Assembly: GCA_023461275.1 (NCBI GenBank)
Contig: JAEYMI010000019.1
Span: 1-64,000 of the forward strand
Direction: 5' to 3'
Length of the DNA stretch: 64,000 nucleotides
Source of the DNA: Actinomycetes bacterium
GTDB taxonomy: Bacteria > Actinomycetota > Actinomycetes > Mycobacteriales > Mycobacteriaceae
Shown here: positions 1 to 10,252 of the stretch, one piece after another
Layout: each line of letters opens with the position of its first letter
Position numbering within the stretch: the stretch's first letter is position 1
Program-made: the position numbers and the translations under genes
Notes under the pieces: generated by a model
Told to the model about the DNA's origin: nothing
Databases searched by the model: none
The model's input: only the letters and a program-made list of their open reading frames with translations

Positions 1-273
1 GTACCTCTCCGTCAGATCGATGCCGATGCTGCCGGCCCGATGCCGTTGCGCGCGCGCCTGTCCGCGCGCGAGGTCGAGGTGCTCGTGGCGTGGCTGCACT
101 CGGAGTCCAAAGAGGAGGCCGCTCGACGGCTGTATCTGGGTGCGACGACCGTCAACACCCACATCTCCCGAATCCGGGCGAAGTACACCGCCGTCGGCAG
201 GCCCGCCCCGTCGAAGGCCGCGCTGTTCGTCCGGGCCATCCAGGACGGCTACGTCGACCTCGCCGATTGGTGA
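1..273 (+). CDS. LuxR-type response regulator, C-terminal part (truncated by window start)
   Basis: The reading frame is open from base 1 to the TGA at 271-273, so the gene starts before the window. The visible 90 residues hold a GerE/LuxR helix-turn-helix: SAREVEVL opens the domain and the recognition-helix segment reads TTVNTHISRIRAKY. This is the usual C-terminal DNA-binding half of NarL/FixJ-type response regulators, and the receiver domain would lie upstream. An alternative is a stand-alone LuxR regulator. The downstream neighbour is convergent. A 16-bp minisatellite begins 25 bases after the stop codon. Confidence 0.85.
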   Translation, partial: VPLRQIDADAAGPMPLRARLSAREVEVLVAWLHSESKEEAARRLYLGATTVNTHISRIRAKYTAVGRPAPSKAALFVRAIQDGYVDLADW

Positions 274-297
274 CGCCGGCTTCGGTGTCGGATCGCC

Positions 298-473
298 GAT
301 CGTCGGTATGACGGATCGTCGGTATGACGGATCGTCGGTGTTGCGGATTGTCGGTATGACGGATCGTGCATATTGCCGATCGTCCATATTGCCGATCGTC
401 CACTTTGCCGATCGTCCACTTTGCCGATCGTCCACATTGCCGATCGTCCTCATCGCAGATCGTCGATGTCACG
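298..473. repeat. 16-bp minisatellite, 11 units
   Basis: Eleven exact-period 16-bp units, each starting GATCGTC or a close variant. The first four units end in GGTATGACG-like sequence. The later ones carry CATATTGCC or CACTTTGCC variants. There are no spacers, so this is not a CRISPR. A related 16-bp array lies at 27187-27265. Confidence 0.9.
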
Positions 474-534
474 CCCGCGGCCGCGTTGGTGTGACGGGCA
501 ACCGCTCCCCATCCTCGGTCACGGGCGTGACATC
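465..534. repeat. Inverted repeat, 13-bp arms, between convergent genes
   Basis: GATGTCACGCCCG at 465-477 pairs perfectly with CGGGCGTGACATC at 522-534 across a 44-base loop. It lies between the LuxR gene and the convergent mycolyltransferase and overlaps the last minisatellite unit. It could help end transcription or be an operator. There is no T-run. The rest of the 274-609 gap shows no gene. Confidence 0.6.
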
Positions 535-609
535 GGCGTCGCACAGGACGTCCACGAGACTCTGACCGATCCGCGCGTCGCATCCCCTGAAAACGCGCGG
601 AAGCATCGG

Positions 610-1548
610 TCACCTGTCGTGGAACCACCTGCTGTTCTTGGCCCGCCAGACCATGTCTTCCCAGTACGCCCACGTATGGGTGCCGGTACTCGGGAAGTCG
701 GTTGTGACGGGGATCTTCTGTAGGGCAGCGGCGACCTCGAAGGCGCGCGTCTGTGCCAGCGCCGCGACCTCTAGCGGGGTTCCTTTGATCGACGACACCG
801 CATCGGTGTTGTGGCGCCCCCACGTTGCCGAACCCGAGGCGATGCGGATCTTCATCCCTCGCATCCTGGGTAGCTGGACGAGCGGGTCGTTGCGCTCCCA
901 GCGCGGATTCCACGGCGGACCCCACATTGCGTCCGCGCTCAGCGGTCCGACGCCCGCCTCGACACCGGCGTCGATGAGCGCGACGCGAATCGCCTCGCGC
1001 ATGGTCGGCGCGGAGAGGTTGAGGTAGCCCGACATCGAGAAGATGTCGGAGATGCGGTTGCGGTGGTAGGCGCCGTAGATCATCGCGGCGTTGCCGCCCA
1101 TCGAGATCCCCATCATGGCGTACTTCTGCTTCGGACCCACCGCGAGACCGCGTGCGTCGAGTGCGCGGATGATGCTGTCGAGGCGGCAGGTCCAGCGGTA
1201 CCGGTAGGCGATCTTGTTTCCCGGGCTCTTGGCCTCCCAGTCGGAGTAGAAGCTCGCGAGGCCGCCGACCGGCTGGATGACATTCACTCCGGAATCCGCC
1301 ATGCGCTGGATGTGCGTCTCGTGGCGCCATCCACTCATATCGCTCGTGGCGCGCAGTCCGTCGAGCGCGATGACCGTCTTGTAATTGCCCGCACGCGTCC
1401 ACATGTCAACGGGGGTGGCAGGCATCCCGCAGCCGCCGACGTAGAACCGTCCGAAGGATGCGGCATTAGCCGATCCAGCATTGACCAGTCCGACACACAG
1501 TGCCGTCGCCACGAGTACCACCAGAACGATCACACGTCGCACGGACAT
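610..1548 (-). CDS. Secreted mycolyltransferase / antigen 85-type esterase
   Basis: This 312-residue protein belongs to the antigen 85 (Esterase D-like alpha/beta hydrolase) family. Members transfer mycolic acids onto arabinogalactan or trehalose in the cell envelope. Visible features are an N-terminal signal peptide ending near GSANA, an LDGLRA segment typical of Ag85 proteins, the nucleophile motif GISMGG with Ser near residue 149, and a late GTHTWAYWED motif carrying the catalytic His near residue 291. The start at 1548 was chosen because the signal peptide begins there (MSVRRVIVL). The longer frame to 1647 adds an unlikely Arg-rich leader. It appears monocistronic. The exact acceptor cannot be read from sequence. 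Confidence 0.88.
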   Translation of the reverse strand: MSVRRVIVLVVLVATALCVGLVNAGSANAASFGRFYVGGCGMPATPVDMWTRAGNYKTVIALDGLRATSDMSGWRHETHIQRMADSGVNVIQPVGGLASFYSDWEAKSPGNKIAYRYRWTCRLDSIIRALDARGLAVGPKQKYAMMGISMGGNAAMIYGAYHRNRISDIFSMSGYLNLSAPTMREAIRVALIDAGVEAGVGPLSADAMWGPPWNPRWERNDPLVQLPRMRGMKIRIASGSATWGRHNTDAVSSIKGTPLEVAALAQTRAFEVAAALQKIPVTTDFPSTGTHTWAYWEDMVWRAKNSRWFHDR

Positions 1549-1902
1549 GACGGACCACCACGATCTCCTACGCACCGGTGAACCGTATTGCGACCGCCCA
1601 CACCCGGGCCAGGCCAATCGGGCGTCGTGACCACAGGTCTCCGACATTGAGACCGGTCAGTTACCAAAGTGGCGGATGTGACTTGTGTTAATTAGAGTTA
1701 CTCGTTTGCTTGGTTTCGATGACGCCTCTGCAGTCGAGTCGACAACGCCGGAACTCCGCTGATGTCCGCCGAACGCAGGACACGGATTCGCCCTTTTCCA
1801 CCGCTGGACCGTGCCTGAACGTGGAACGATGATTCCCGCACGAGCCGCCGTAGGCCACCTGAACCGGCGCAGTAGGCGACCTGAATTGGCGAGAGGCCAG
1901 AC
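1549..1902. other. 354-bp intergenic region with a 22-bp direct repeat
   Basis: Divergent promoter region between the mycolyltransferase and cdh. It contains an AT-rich stretch near 1680-1715. Two adjacent 22-bp imperfect copies (1850-1871 and 1872-1893, both starting GTAGGC and containing ACCTGAA) lie immediately before the cdh start. They could be a regulator site. No gene is visible. Confidence 0.45.
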
Positions 1903-2814
1903 ATGAAGTCTCGATTGCGGGAGACGTCGCTTCGGATGGCGCCACGACCACGAACGAGCGGGAGTCGACGACTCGCCACACTCGCCATCGGTGCGGCGAT
2001 CGCCATCAGCACGGCATTCGGAGGGGGCATCGCCACCGCCGCACCCACGGTCGCGCCGCCACCGGCAGGCTGCGGACTCGACTCGGACTCCGGAAAGACG
2101 GACCCCCGATTCACGCTCTGGGACGATGTGAAGGGTGAGACGGGCGTCAAGCCGTTCAAGCCCGGCAACCTCGACGTCGTGACGCCCGCGGCGAAGTACC
2201 AACCCGACAAAAAGCACCCCAAGCGTTATGCGATACGCCTCGGCGGCGATCATCCCGGGCACGGCGACGACTACCTGCTGGTTCCGACCAATCGCATCAA
2301 GGGCATCGAATGCTCGTATCTGTGGGACGGTTCGCAGTTGAACCTCTGGTACTCCGCGTGGGCGGAGGCCCAGAAGTGGGTCGCCAAGGTACCCGCGAAA
2401 CCCCTTGCCATTGGCGTGAATTCAGCGGAGGCGCGTGGCAAGGATCAGCTTCACATCCATCTCGCGGTGGCCAATCCCGCGATCGTGTCGGCGCTCAAGG
2501 CGATCAAGAACCCACAGCGGAACCTCGATAGGTGGACCACGACCAACGTGAACCTCCCGGTGAATGATCCGCATAAGACGAAGGTGAGCGCGCAGTTCCG
2601 CGTCGTGAAGTACACGGGCTCGCTGCCGAATCTGTTCCGAGTCCTGCACAAGCAACTTCCCAAGGGCGAGGCGATGTACACGCAGTCGATCGCCGTCATC
2701 GACGCCGGCACGCCCAACACGTACTACGTCCTCAACAGCACACCGAATCTGCCGGGCGTCTCACCAGCCCACGGAACCGGACTCGCCGACTACGTCTACG
2801 GCTGGGGCGTGTAG
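1903..2814 (+). CDS. cdh: CDP-diacylglycerol diphosphatase-like secreted protein
   Basis: This 303-residue protein resembles CDP-diacylglycerol pyrophosphatase (Cdh, PF02611), which hydrolyses CDP-diacylglycerol to phosphatidate and CMP. The family hallmark is visible as GVNSAEARGKDQLHIHLAV, matching the usual GINS...SQxQLHIH HIT-like catalytic signature. Residues 1-45 form a long signal peptide with a hydrophobic core (LATLAIGAAIAIS) and an ATAAP cleavage region, so the enzyme is probably exported. The start at 1903 has a GAGAGG ribosome site. Met12 (1936) would also leave a good signal peptide. The gene stands alone. Confidence 0.82.
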   Translation: MKSRLRETSLRMAPRPRTSGSRRLATLAIGAAIAISTAFGGGIATAAPTVAPPPAGCGLDSDSGKTDPRFTLWDDVKGETGVKPFKPGNLDVVTPAAKYQPDKKHPKRYAIRLGGDHPGHGDDYLLVPTNRIKGIECSYLWDGSQLNLWYSAWAEAQKWVAKVPAKPLAIGVNSAEARGKDQLHIHLAVANPAIVSALKAIKNPQRNLDRWTTTNVNLPVNDPHKTKVSAQFRVVKYTGSLPNLFRVLHKQLPKGEAMYTQSIAVIDAGTPNTYYVLNSTPNLPGVSPAHGTGLADYVYGWGV

Positions 2815-2859
2815 TCGTTCACGCGCTCGACAGCGTGTCGTCGAAACAGTTGGTCGACG

Positions 2860-2875
2860 GTCACGAATCGGTGAC
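2860..2875. promoter_or_regulatory. Candidate operator GTCAC-N6-GTGAC upstream of the MNIO operon
   Basis: A 16-bp dyad with 5-bp arms (2860-2864 and 2871-2875) lies about 110 bases before the first small ORF of the DUF692 operon. Function as an operator is inferred only from symmetry and position. Confidence 0.3.
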
Positions 2876-2987
2876 GAAGTGCGCCGAGAAGTGGCGATTT
2901 GCGACGCCACCCCGATACTGAGATGACCTGGTGCGGTGAACATTCCACGCCACGCAGCTCTTCGATACGAAGAAGAAGGAGGTGGTC

Positions 2988-3050
2988 ATGAACAACGACA
3001 CCGAGACAACAGATGACGTACACGATCACCTCCATGCGACCCAGCTCTGA
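2988..3050 (+). CDS. Putative 20-residue peptide at the head of the MNIO operon
   Basis: The ATG at 2988 is preceded by a very strong ribosome site (AAGAAGGAGGTGGTC, with AGGAGG 6-7 bases upstream). It opens a 20-codon frame ending in TGA at 3048-3050. The peptide is acidic in its first half and His-rich in its second (VHDHLH), with no Cys. It could be a leader peptide controlling downstream expression or a small product of the system. It lies 213 bases before the membrane-protein start and on the same strand. Translation is supported only by the ribosome site. Confidence 0.45.
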   Translation: MNNDTETTDDVHDHLHATQL

Positions 3051-3263
3051 CCTTTCTGGTCCACGGGTCATCCAGCGCGGCAACAACTCCCGACACGGCT
3101 GATGGCCACGCCCCGTACGCCGCACTCCCATCTGCCCGACCCCGCCACGGGGCCTGTCGGGCACCCCACATATCGACCTGCCAGCGCCGCGGATGTGCGC
3201 GATGACGCGTTACCGCTCCGATGGCGACACATGGTCGACCCTTCACGAAAGGTGGTGGAACAC

Positions 3264-4157
3264 ATGCACAGTCACAACACCTGGGGAATCTCCGGCCCGG
3301 TCTTCCTCACCATTTTCGCCACAGCCTCCGTCGCATGCTTGGTCTGGGCGCTCTGCGACATCTACCTCGCACGACGCATCCGCCTCGACGATCCGATCGA
3401 CCGACTGACACCCACCGAGATCGGCATGCTGGTCTCCGATCGCAACGCTCACCTCGCGGCGCTCACCCAATTGCTCACCCAGGGCTACATCGACTCCGAC
3501 GGCCAGCCGAACCCGACGCCGTCACGCACGAAATCCCGACTCGATCAATTGTCCCGCACGACACTCGAGGCGCTCCGTAACCAGTCGGGAAGGCACAAAG
3601 ATGTGGCGCGAACAACCCGGTCCGCCCGCGTCGACCTACGAAACGAACTGCGCGTACGCGGCTACCTCACCGAGCCCACGGCCCGAGGTGTGCGAATTGC
3701 GTTGGCGCTCTTCATGGTCGTCGGCGTGATCAGGATGTTCGCAGGGCTGAGTAACGCAAAGCCGACCGGCCTGCTGGTCGCCGTCCTCGTCGTCGACATG
3801 GTGTCCCTGATGTTCGTGTCAGGGCTCCAGCAACGACGCACGATCCGCGGCGACAAAGCCCTGGACGCCGCGAGATCGAGGAACCGACACCTTCGACCTG
3901 AACTGCGGCCGGCCGTACGCACGTATGGTCCGACGGCCGCAGCGATCGGCGTCGCGCTCTTCGGAATTCGCATCGTCGAGCTCATCGACCCCCTCTTTGC
4001 AGCGAACGCGACAGTGTCGAGGGGCCACATCGCAGCCTCGTGGGGCACGGGCGGCTATTTCGGAGGCGGTTTCGATTCGACGAGTGGTTGCAGTACGTCG
4101 AGCAGTTGCGGTTCGTCAAGCAGTTGCGGGGGCGGTGGCGGAGGCTGCGGCGGGTGA
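3264..4157 (+). CDS. TIGR04222-type membrane protein with periodic Cys/Ser/Gly tail
   Basis: A 297-residue membrane protein. It has an N-terminal transmembrane segment (about 8-30), a soluble stretch with TPTEIGMLV and LLTQGYI, then hydrophobic segments near 140-160, 168-185 and 222-240. The last 23 residues are low-complexity with Cys at 276, 282, 288 and 295 (spacing C-x5-C-x5-C-x6-C) set in Ser and Gly. This architecture, a conserved membrane domain followed by a Cys-rich simple tail, is that of TIGR04222 proteins. The start at 3264 has GAAAGGTGG upstream. The frame is open back to 3102, but that extension looks non-native. The next gene, a DUF692 enzyme, begins 49 bases later. The tail is a plausible modification substrate (inference). 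Confidence 0.75.
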   Translation: MHSHNTWGISGPVFLTIFATASVACLVWALCDIYLARRIRLDDPIDRLTPTEIGMLVSDRNAHLAALTQLLTQGYIDSDGQPNPTPSRTKSRLDQLSRTTLEALRNQSGRHKDVARTTRSARVDLRNELRVRGYLTEPTARGVRIALALFMVVGVIRMFAGLSNAKPTGLLVAVLVVDMVSLMFVSGLQQRRTIRGDKALDAARSRNRHLRPELRPAVRTYGPTAAAIGVALFGIRIVELIDPLFAANATVSRGHIAASWGTGGYFGGGFDSTSGCSTSSSCGSSSSCGGGGGGCGG

Positions 4158-4206
4158 GCAAGTCCCACCCACCTACCCGGATCACAACACGAAAAGGAGC
4201 AGTCCC

Positions 4207-5058
4207 ATGACACTTGAATTGCCTGCCGGAATCGGCATCGGGTGGCGTCCGGAGATCTCCGGGGTGATCGCACAACTGTCGGGCCTCGGATTCTGCGAGG
4301 TCATCGCGGAGTCGGTACCCGCACTCGACGATCCCCACTCCTGGCTTCCCGACCTCATGGCACTGAACGTCCCGATCATCCCGCACGGCGTGGGACTCTC
4401 CCTCGGCGGCGCAGAACCCGTTACCGCACAGCGGATCTCAGTACTGACTCGCTGCGCCGAGACTCTCAACGCACCATTGGTCAGCGAACACATCGCCTTC
4501 GTCCGAGCAGGCGGCGTCGAGGCGGGACACCTCCTCCCGGTCCCACGTAGTCGCGAGGCCCTCGATGCGCTGACCGACAATATTCGACGCACCCAGGATT
4601 ACCTACCCGTGCCACTGGCGGTGGAGAACATCGCATCGCTGTTCGAGTGGCCCGACGACGAGTACACCGACGGCGAGTTCCTTGCCGAACTCGTCGAGCG
4701 CACCGGCGTGTATCTCCTCATCGACGTCGCGAATGTGTATGCGTGCGCTGTCAATCGGGGTTCCGACCCCGCCTCAGACCTGGCCCGACTCCCGCTGGAG
4801 CGGGTCGCGTACTGCCATGTGGCAGGCGGCGAGCCCGACGGCCGGCTCTACCACGACACCCACACGGCCCCGGTGCCAGACGACGTGCTCGCCTTGGTCA
4901 CGCAACTCGCGGCAACAGGTCGTACCAGTGCGTTCCTGCTCGAGCGCGACGGGCACTATCCGCCGGCAACCGAACTCGTCGACGAGTTGAACGCCATCGC
5001 CGACGCCGCGGGCGTCGACCGGCCGATGTGGAATCACCCCTGGGAGAACGCATCATGA
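4207..5058 (+). CDS. DUF692 multinuclear non-heme iron oxidase (MNIO) family enzyme
   Basis: A 283-residue TIM-barrel protein of the DUF692/MNIO family. Characterised members (for example MbnB and TglH) use two or three iron ions to modify Cys residues in ribosomal peptides. The family's metal-binding positions are all present: His60 (PHGVG), Glu94-His95 (SEH), Glu140-Asn141, Asp173 and Asn176 (IDVAN), His204, His216-Asp217 and His219, and Glu246-Asp248. The start has AAAAGGAG 8 bases upstream. Its stop overlaps the start of the next gene (ATGA). Its genetic partners are a Cys-tailed membrane protein and a small helical protein. The substrate and the reaction here are unknown. Confidence 0.85.
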   Translation: MTLELPAGIGIGWRPEISGVIAQLSGLGFCEVIAESVPALDDPHSWLPDLMALNVPIIPHGVGLSLGGAEPVTAQRISVLTRCAETLNAPLVSEHIAFVRAGGVEAGHLLPVPRSREALDALTDNIRRTQDYLPVPLAVENIASLFEWPDDEYTDGEFLAELVERTGVYLLIDVANVYACAVNRGSDPASDLARLPLERVAYCHVAGGEPDGRLYHDTHTAPVPDDVLALVTQLAATGRTSAFLLERDGHYPPATELVDELNAIADAAGVDRPMWNHPWENAS

Positions 5059-5438
5059 ACGCGCGCAAAACCATCGAATCGCACCCCGTCGGATCACACC
5101 TAGACGGTATGCCGACGCTCGCCGAACGCCAGAGCGCTCTGGTGAGCGCGCTCGTCTCGGGCGGCTCGCCTCCGCCGGGATTCGACGTCGATCGTCTGAA
5201 GGCAGCGGAAAATGCGTTGCTGGGCAAGCGATGTGGCGAAGTCGCGCGGCGGCTACCGCAGCTTCGTGCACATCTCGGGACACAGTTCGACGACGCGTTC
5301 GTCGCCTGGGCACGCGGGCGGGCACCGGCCGGATCCTCGCGCGACGCAACTGGTTTCATCGCACACCTGACCGACACCGGGCTGTGGTCGCCACCCCGAG
5401 CGCGTCGTCGAATCCTCTGGCGGGGGCGAGCAAAATGA
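5055..5438 (+). CDS. Small MNIO partner protein (DUF2063-like)
   Basis: A 127-residue soluble protein coupled to the DUF692 gene by a 4-base ATGA overlap. The middle portion ([13 protein letters not shown], then [20 protein letters not shown] and [13 protein letters not shown]) resembles the N-terminal helical part of DUF2063-type partner proteins. Those proteins accompany MNIO enzymes and bind the precursor peptide. The C-terminus is basic ([13 protein letters not shown]). The relationship is by pattern and gene order only, since it is shorter than typical DUF2063 proteins. A strong hairpin terminator overlaps the stop codon, so it is the last gene of the operon. Confidence 0.6.
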   Translation: MNARKTIESHPVGSHLDGMPTLAERQSALVSALVSGGSPPPGFDVDRLKAAENALLGKRCGEVARRLPQLRAHLGTQFDDAFVAWARGRAPAGSSRDATGFIAHLTDTGLWSPPRARRRILWRGRAK

Positions 5439-5474
5439 AAGGCGCCCGGCCACTTTCGTGACCGGGCGCCTTTC
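5437..5474. terminator. Bidirectional hairpin terminator
   Basis: GAAAGGCGCCCGG at 5437-5449 pairs with CCGGGCGCCTTTC at 5462-5474, a 13-bp stem flanked by A- and T-rich ends on both strands. It sits between the MNIO operon and tuf, which converge here, and can serve both. Confidence 0.85.
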
Positions 5475-5511
5475 GTCTGACTCAGTGAGTCAGATCATCG
5501 GTGAAACGAAA

Positions 5512-6702
<1,191 letters not shown>

Positions 6703-6827
6703 TTGATTGTCCTCCTGGACTTGTTGCTCTACTGGGCGGATCCCAGCAGGGGTTTCTTTCTATGAGGTTGTTGCCCCGCCATGATGGTCAGGCAGCGCGT
6801 CGCCAAAGTTGTTGGCAGGTAAGTGAA

Positions 6828-8933
6828 TTACTCGCCTGTCGCCTTGGCGATGATTTCCTTCGACACGTTCGCCGGAACTTCGGCGTAGGAGTCGAACACC
6901 ATGGAGTAGTTTGCCCGGCCCTGGGTCTTCGACCGAAGGTCTCCGATGTAGCCGAACATCTCCGACAGCGGAACCTGTGCCTTCACGACACGGGCACCAC
7001 TGCGCTCCTCCATGGCCTGGATCTGGCCACGGCGGGAGTTCAGGTCGCCGATCACGTCACCCATGTAGTCCTCCGGAGTCGTGACCTCAACGGCCATGAT
7101 CGGCTCCAGGATGACCGGGCTCGCCATCTTCGCGGCCTCCTTGAGGGCCTGCGAACCGGCGATCTTGAAGGCCATTTCCGACGAGTCGACGTCGTGGTAC
7201 TGACCGTCGAGCAGGGTGACCTTCAAGTTGACCAGCGGATAACCGGCGAGCACGCCGTACTGCATCGCGTCCTGCGCACCGGCATCCACCGACGGGATGT
7301 ACTCGCGCGGAACACGACCACCGGTGACCGCATTCTCGAACTCGTAGGTCGCGCCGTCCTCGGCGTCGACCAGCGGCTCGAGCTTGATGATCACCTTCGC
7401 GAACTGACCGGAACCACCGGTCTGCTTCTTGTGGGTGTACTCGTGCTTCTCGACGGTCTTGCGGATCGTCTCGCGGTAGGCCACCTGCGGCTTACCGACG
7501 TTGGCCTCGACCTTGAACTCGCGACGCATACGGTCGACGAGGATGTCGAGGTGGAGCTCGCCCATGCCGCCGATGACGGTCTGGCCGGTCTCGTCGTCGA
7601 GCTTGACCGAGAAGGTCGGGTCCTCTTCGGCGAGCTTCTGGATCGCGGTGCCCAGCTTCTCCTGGTCGGACTTGGTCTTCGGCTCGATCGAGACGTTGAT
7701 GACCGGGTCCGGGAAGCTCATCGACTCCAGGACGATCGGCGCGTTCGAATCGCACAAGGTGTCACCGGTGGTGGTGTCCTTCAGTCCGATCATCGCGTAG
7801 ATGTGGCCCGCGGTCGCATCCTCGACCGGCATTTCCTTGTTGGCGTGCATCTGGAAGAGCTTTCCGATGCGCTCCTTCTTGCCCTTGGTCGCGTTGAGCA
7901 CCTGGGTGCCGGCGGTGATGTGACCCGAGTAGACACGCACGAAGGTCAGCTTGCCGAAGAACGGGTGAGCCGCGATCTTGAACGCCAGAGCCGAGAACGG
8001 CTCGTCGGCCGACGGCTTACGCGAGAGGATTTCCTCTTCGTTTCCGACGGCGTGGCCCTCGACGCTCGGCACGTCCAACGGGGACGGCAGGTAGTCGATG
8101 ACGGCGTCGAGCATGGGCTGGACACCCTTGTTCTTGAACGCCGAACCACAGATGACCGGGTAGTACTCGCGCGCGATGGTGACCTTGCGGATGGCCGCCT
8201 TGATCTCCTCGATCGAGAGCTCTTCGCCACCGAAGTACTTCTCGAGCAGAGCCTCGTCGGTCTCGGCGACCGTCTCGAGCAGCTTCTCGCGGTACTCGGC
8301 AGCCTTGTCGACCAAGTCGGCGGGGATCTCCTCGAACGTCGGCTCGGCGCCGATGTCGACGGTCCCGCGCCAGGTGATGGCCTTCTGCTCGATCAGGTCG
8401 ACGACGCCGTCGAAGTTGTCCTCAGCGCCGATCGGCAGCTGCAGGACCAGCGGCTTGGCGCCCAGGCGCTCCTCGATGGTGCGGACGGTGAAGTAGAAGT
8501 CGGCGCCCAGCTTGTCCATCTTGTTGACGAAGCAGATACGCGGGACGTCGTACTTCTCGGCCTGACGCCACACCTGCTCGGACTGCGGCTCGACGCCTTC
8601 CTTGCCGTCGAACACCGCGACCGCGCCGTCGAGGACACGGAGGCTGCGCTCGACCTCGACGGTGAAGTCGACGTGGCCGGGGGTGTCGATGATGTTGATC
8701 TGGTTCTTGTTCCAGAAACAGGTCACCGCAGCGGAGGTGATGGTGATACCCCGCTCCTTCTCCTGCTCCATCCAGTCGGTGGTCGAGGCACCGTCGTGGG
8801 TTTCACCGATCTTGTAGTTGACACCGGTGTAGAAGAGGATTCGCTCGGTGGTGGTGGTCTTGCCGGCATCGATGTGGGCCATGATGCCGATGTTGCGAAC
8901 CTTGTTCAGGTCGCTGAGCACTTCCTGTGCCAC
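6828..8933 (-). CDS. fusA: Elongation factor G
   Basis: A 701-residue translocase GTPase. Visible motifs are [19 protein letters not shown] (G1), DTPGHVDFT (G3) and NKMDKLGAD (G4). The C-terminal domains include the characteristic [14 protein letters not shown] segment. Translation starts at GTG 8933 with AAGGGAAACC upstream. The position between rpsG and tuf is the canonical str-operon order. Confidence 0.98.
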   Translation of the reverse strand: MAQEVLSDLNKVRNIGIMAHIDAGKTTTTERILFYTGVNYKIGETHDGASTTDWMEQEKERGITITSAAVTCFWNKNQINIIDTPGHVDFTVEVERSLRVLDGAVAVFDGKEGVEPQSEQVWRQAEKYDVPRICFVNKMDKLGADFYFTVRTIEERLGAKPLVLQLPIGAEDNFDGVVDLIEQKAITWRGTVDIGAEPTFEEIPADLVDKAAEYREKLLETVAETDEALLEKYFGGEELSIEEIKAAIRKVTIAREYYPVICGSAFKNKGVQPMLDAVIDYLPSPLDVPSVEGHAVGNEEEILSRKPSADEPFSALAFKIAAHPFFGKLTFVRVYSGHITAGTQVLNATKGKKERIGKLFQMHANKEMPVEDATAGHIYAMIGLKDTTTGDTLCDSNAPIVLESMSFPDPVINVSIEPKTKSDQEKLGTAIQKLAEEDPTFSVKLDDETGQTVIGGMGELHLDILVDRMRREFKVEANVGKPQVAYRETIRKTVEKHEYTHKKQTGGSGQFAKVIIKLEPLVDAEDGATYEFENAVTGGRVPREYIPSVDAGAQDAMQYGVLAGYPLVNLKVTLLDGQYHDVDSSEMAFKIAGSQALKEAAKMASPVILEPIMAVEVTTPEDYMGDVIGDLNSRRGQIQAMEERSGARVVKAQVPLSEMFGYIGDLRSKTQGRANYSMVFDSYAEVPANVSKEIIAKATGE

Positions 8934-9029
8934 GTGGTTTCCCTTCGGGAATAGCTTTTGACTTGAGAGCTGTCCGCTTCGCGTGACTCCGCACGCCCGG
9001 TGGGCCGCGAGGTCACGCGAAGCGTGCGA

Positions 9030-9500
9030 TCACCAGCGGTAGTGCGCGAACGCCCGGTTGGCCTCGGCCATCTTGTGGGTGTCCTCGCGACGCTTCACCG
9101 AAGCGCCGAGGCCGTTGGAGGCGTCGAGGAGCTCGTTGGCCAGACGCTCGACCATCGTCTTCTCACGACGCTGACGGCTGAAGGTGACCAGCCAACGCAG
9201 CGCCAAGGTGTTGGCGCGGTTCGGCTTGACCTCGATCGGCACCTGGTAGGTGGCGCCACCGACGCGACGGCTCTTGACCTCGAGGGTCGGCTTGACGTTG
9301 TCCAGCGCGCGCTTGAGGGTGACGACCGGATCGGTACCGGTCTTCTCGCGGGCCTGCTCGAGTGCGCCGTAGACGATGCGCTCGGCGGTCGACTTCTTGC
9401 CGTCCAGCAGGATCTTGTTGACCAGCTGGGTGACGACGGGCGAGCCGTAGACCGGGTCGTTGATCAGGGGACGCTTGGGTGCGGGTCCTTTACGTGGCAT
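9030..9500 (-). CDS. rpsG: 30S ribosomal protein S7
   Basis: A 156-residue S7 protein that nucleates folding of the 16S rRNA 3' domain. It starts [20 protein letters not shown] and ends in the typical [11 protein letters not shown]. The ATG at 9500 lies 5 bases after the rpsL stop, so the two are translated together. Confidence 0.98.
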   Translation of the reverse strand: MPRKGPAPKRPLINDPVYGSPVVTQLVNKILLDGKKSTAERIVYGALEQAREKTGTDPVVTLKRALDNVKPTLEVKSRRVGGATYQVPIEVKPNRANTLALRWLVTFSRQRREKTMVERLANELLDASNGLGASVKRREDTHKMAEANRAFAHYRW

Positions 9501-9505
9501 CTCGA

Positions 9506-9874
9506 TCAGCCCTTCTTCGCGCCGTAGCGGCTACGTGCCTGCTTGCGGTCCTTGACACCCTGGGTGTCCAGCGAGCCGCGGATGACCTTGTAACGAACAC
9601 CGGGGAGGTCCTTCACACGACCGCCGCGGACGAGCACCATCGAGTGCTCCTGGAGGTTGTGGCCCTCACCCGGGATGTAAGCGGTGACCTCGACGGAGCT
9701 GGTCAGGCGCACACGGGCGACCTTACGCAGCGCGGAGTTCGGCTTCTTCGGGGTGGTGGTGTAGACGCGGGTGCACACACCACGACGCTGCGGGCTCCCC
9801 TTGAGGGCCGCGGTCTTGGTCTTGGCAGCCTTGTCGTGACGGCCCTTGCGGACCAGCTGATTAATCGTTGGCAC
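9506..9874 (-). CDS. rpsL: 30S ribosomal protein S12
   Basis: A 122-residue decoding-centre protein. The two streptomycin-determining loops read wild-type: [13 protein letters not shown] and [12 protein letters not shown]. The start is GTG at 9874, preceded by AAGGAAGAACACCTA. It is the first gene of the str operon. Confidence 0.98.
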   Translation of the reverse strand: MPTINQLVRKGRHDKAAKTKTAALKGSPQRRGVCTRVYTTTPKKPNSALRKVARVRLTSSVEVTAYIPGEGHNLQEHSMVLVRGGRVKDLPGVRYKVIRGSLDTQGVKDRKQARSRYGAKKG

Positions 9875-10252
9875 TAGGTGTTCTTCCTTTTGTCGGCGTA
9901 ATGCTGTTCTCGTGTCGCGGTTTGTGCTCCGGGCAAGCAGACAGAGCCGTCGTCGACGATTCTGTTTGCTTCCGCAACTCGCCCCACCAGCGCGTCTGCG
10001 CTGGTCAGTACATATATCGTTACCCCGTGGTCGGGCGTGTCGAACGTCGCACGGGTCACGCGTCTGTCAGTCGTTCTCCCGCGATCACCAAAGCTCGGAG
10101 TCGGCGGGCATGCAGACTGGCCCAGCATTGGCCGGGCACCGACGGACCACTCTACCGATCTGATTTGCACAGGTCAAAAAACGGATCCATCGGCCGTCCG
10201 GCGGTATTCCTGCAGGTAAACGAACGGTGAGGGGCTGGTGTTCCCTTGCTGT
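9875..10252 (-). promoter_or_regulatory. Leader and promoter region of the str operon, with a hairpin at 9986-10005
   Basis: A 378-bp gap between rpsL and the next minus-strand gene. On the minus strand an AT-rich block (ACGATATATGTA, about 10008-10020) could supply a -10 region. Just downstream of it an 8-bp stem, ACCAGCGC / GCGCTGGT with a 4-base loop, would form in the leader RNA. No gene is visible. Promoter assignment is tentative. Confidence 0.45.

Noticed and set aside
298..473. Short repeats that could be a CRISPR array
   Set aside because: The 16-bp units are directly joined, without unique spacers, and no cas genes are present.
373..723. Plus-strand ORF through the 16-bp repeats
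   Set aside because: The repeat peptide and the part antisense to the mycolyltransferase do not resemble a protein; no ribosome site.
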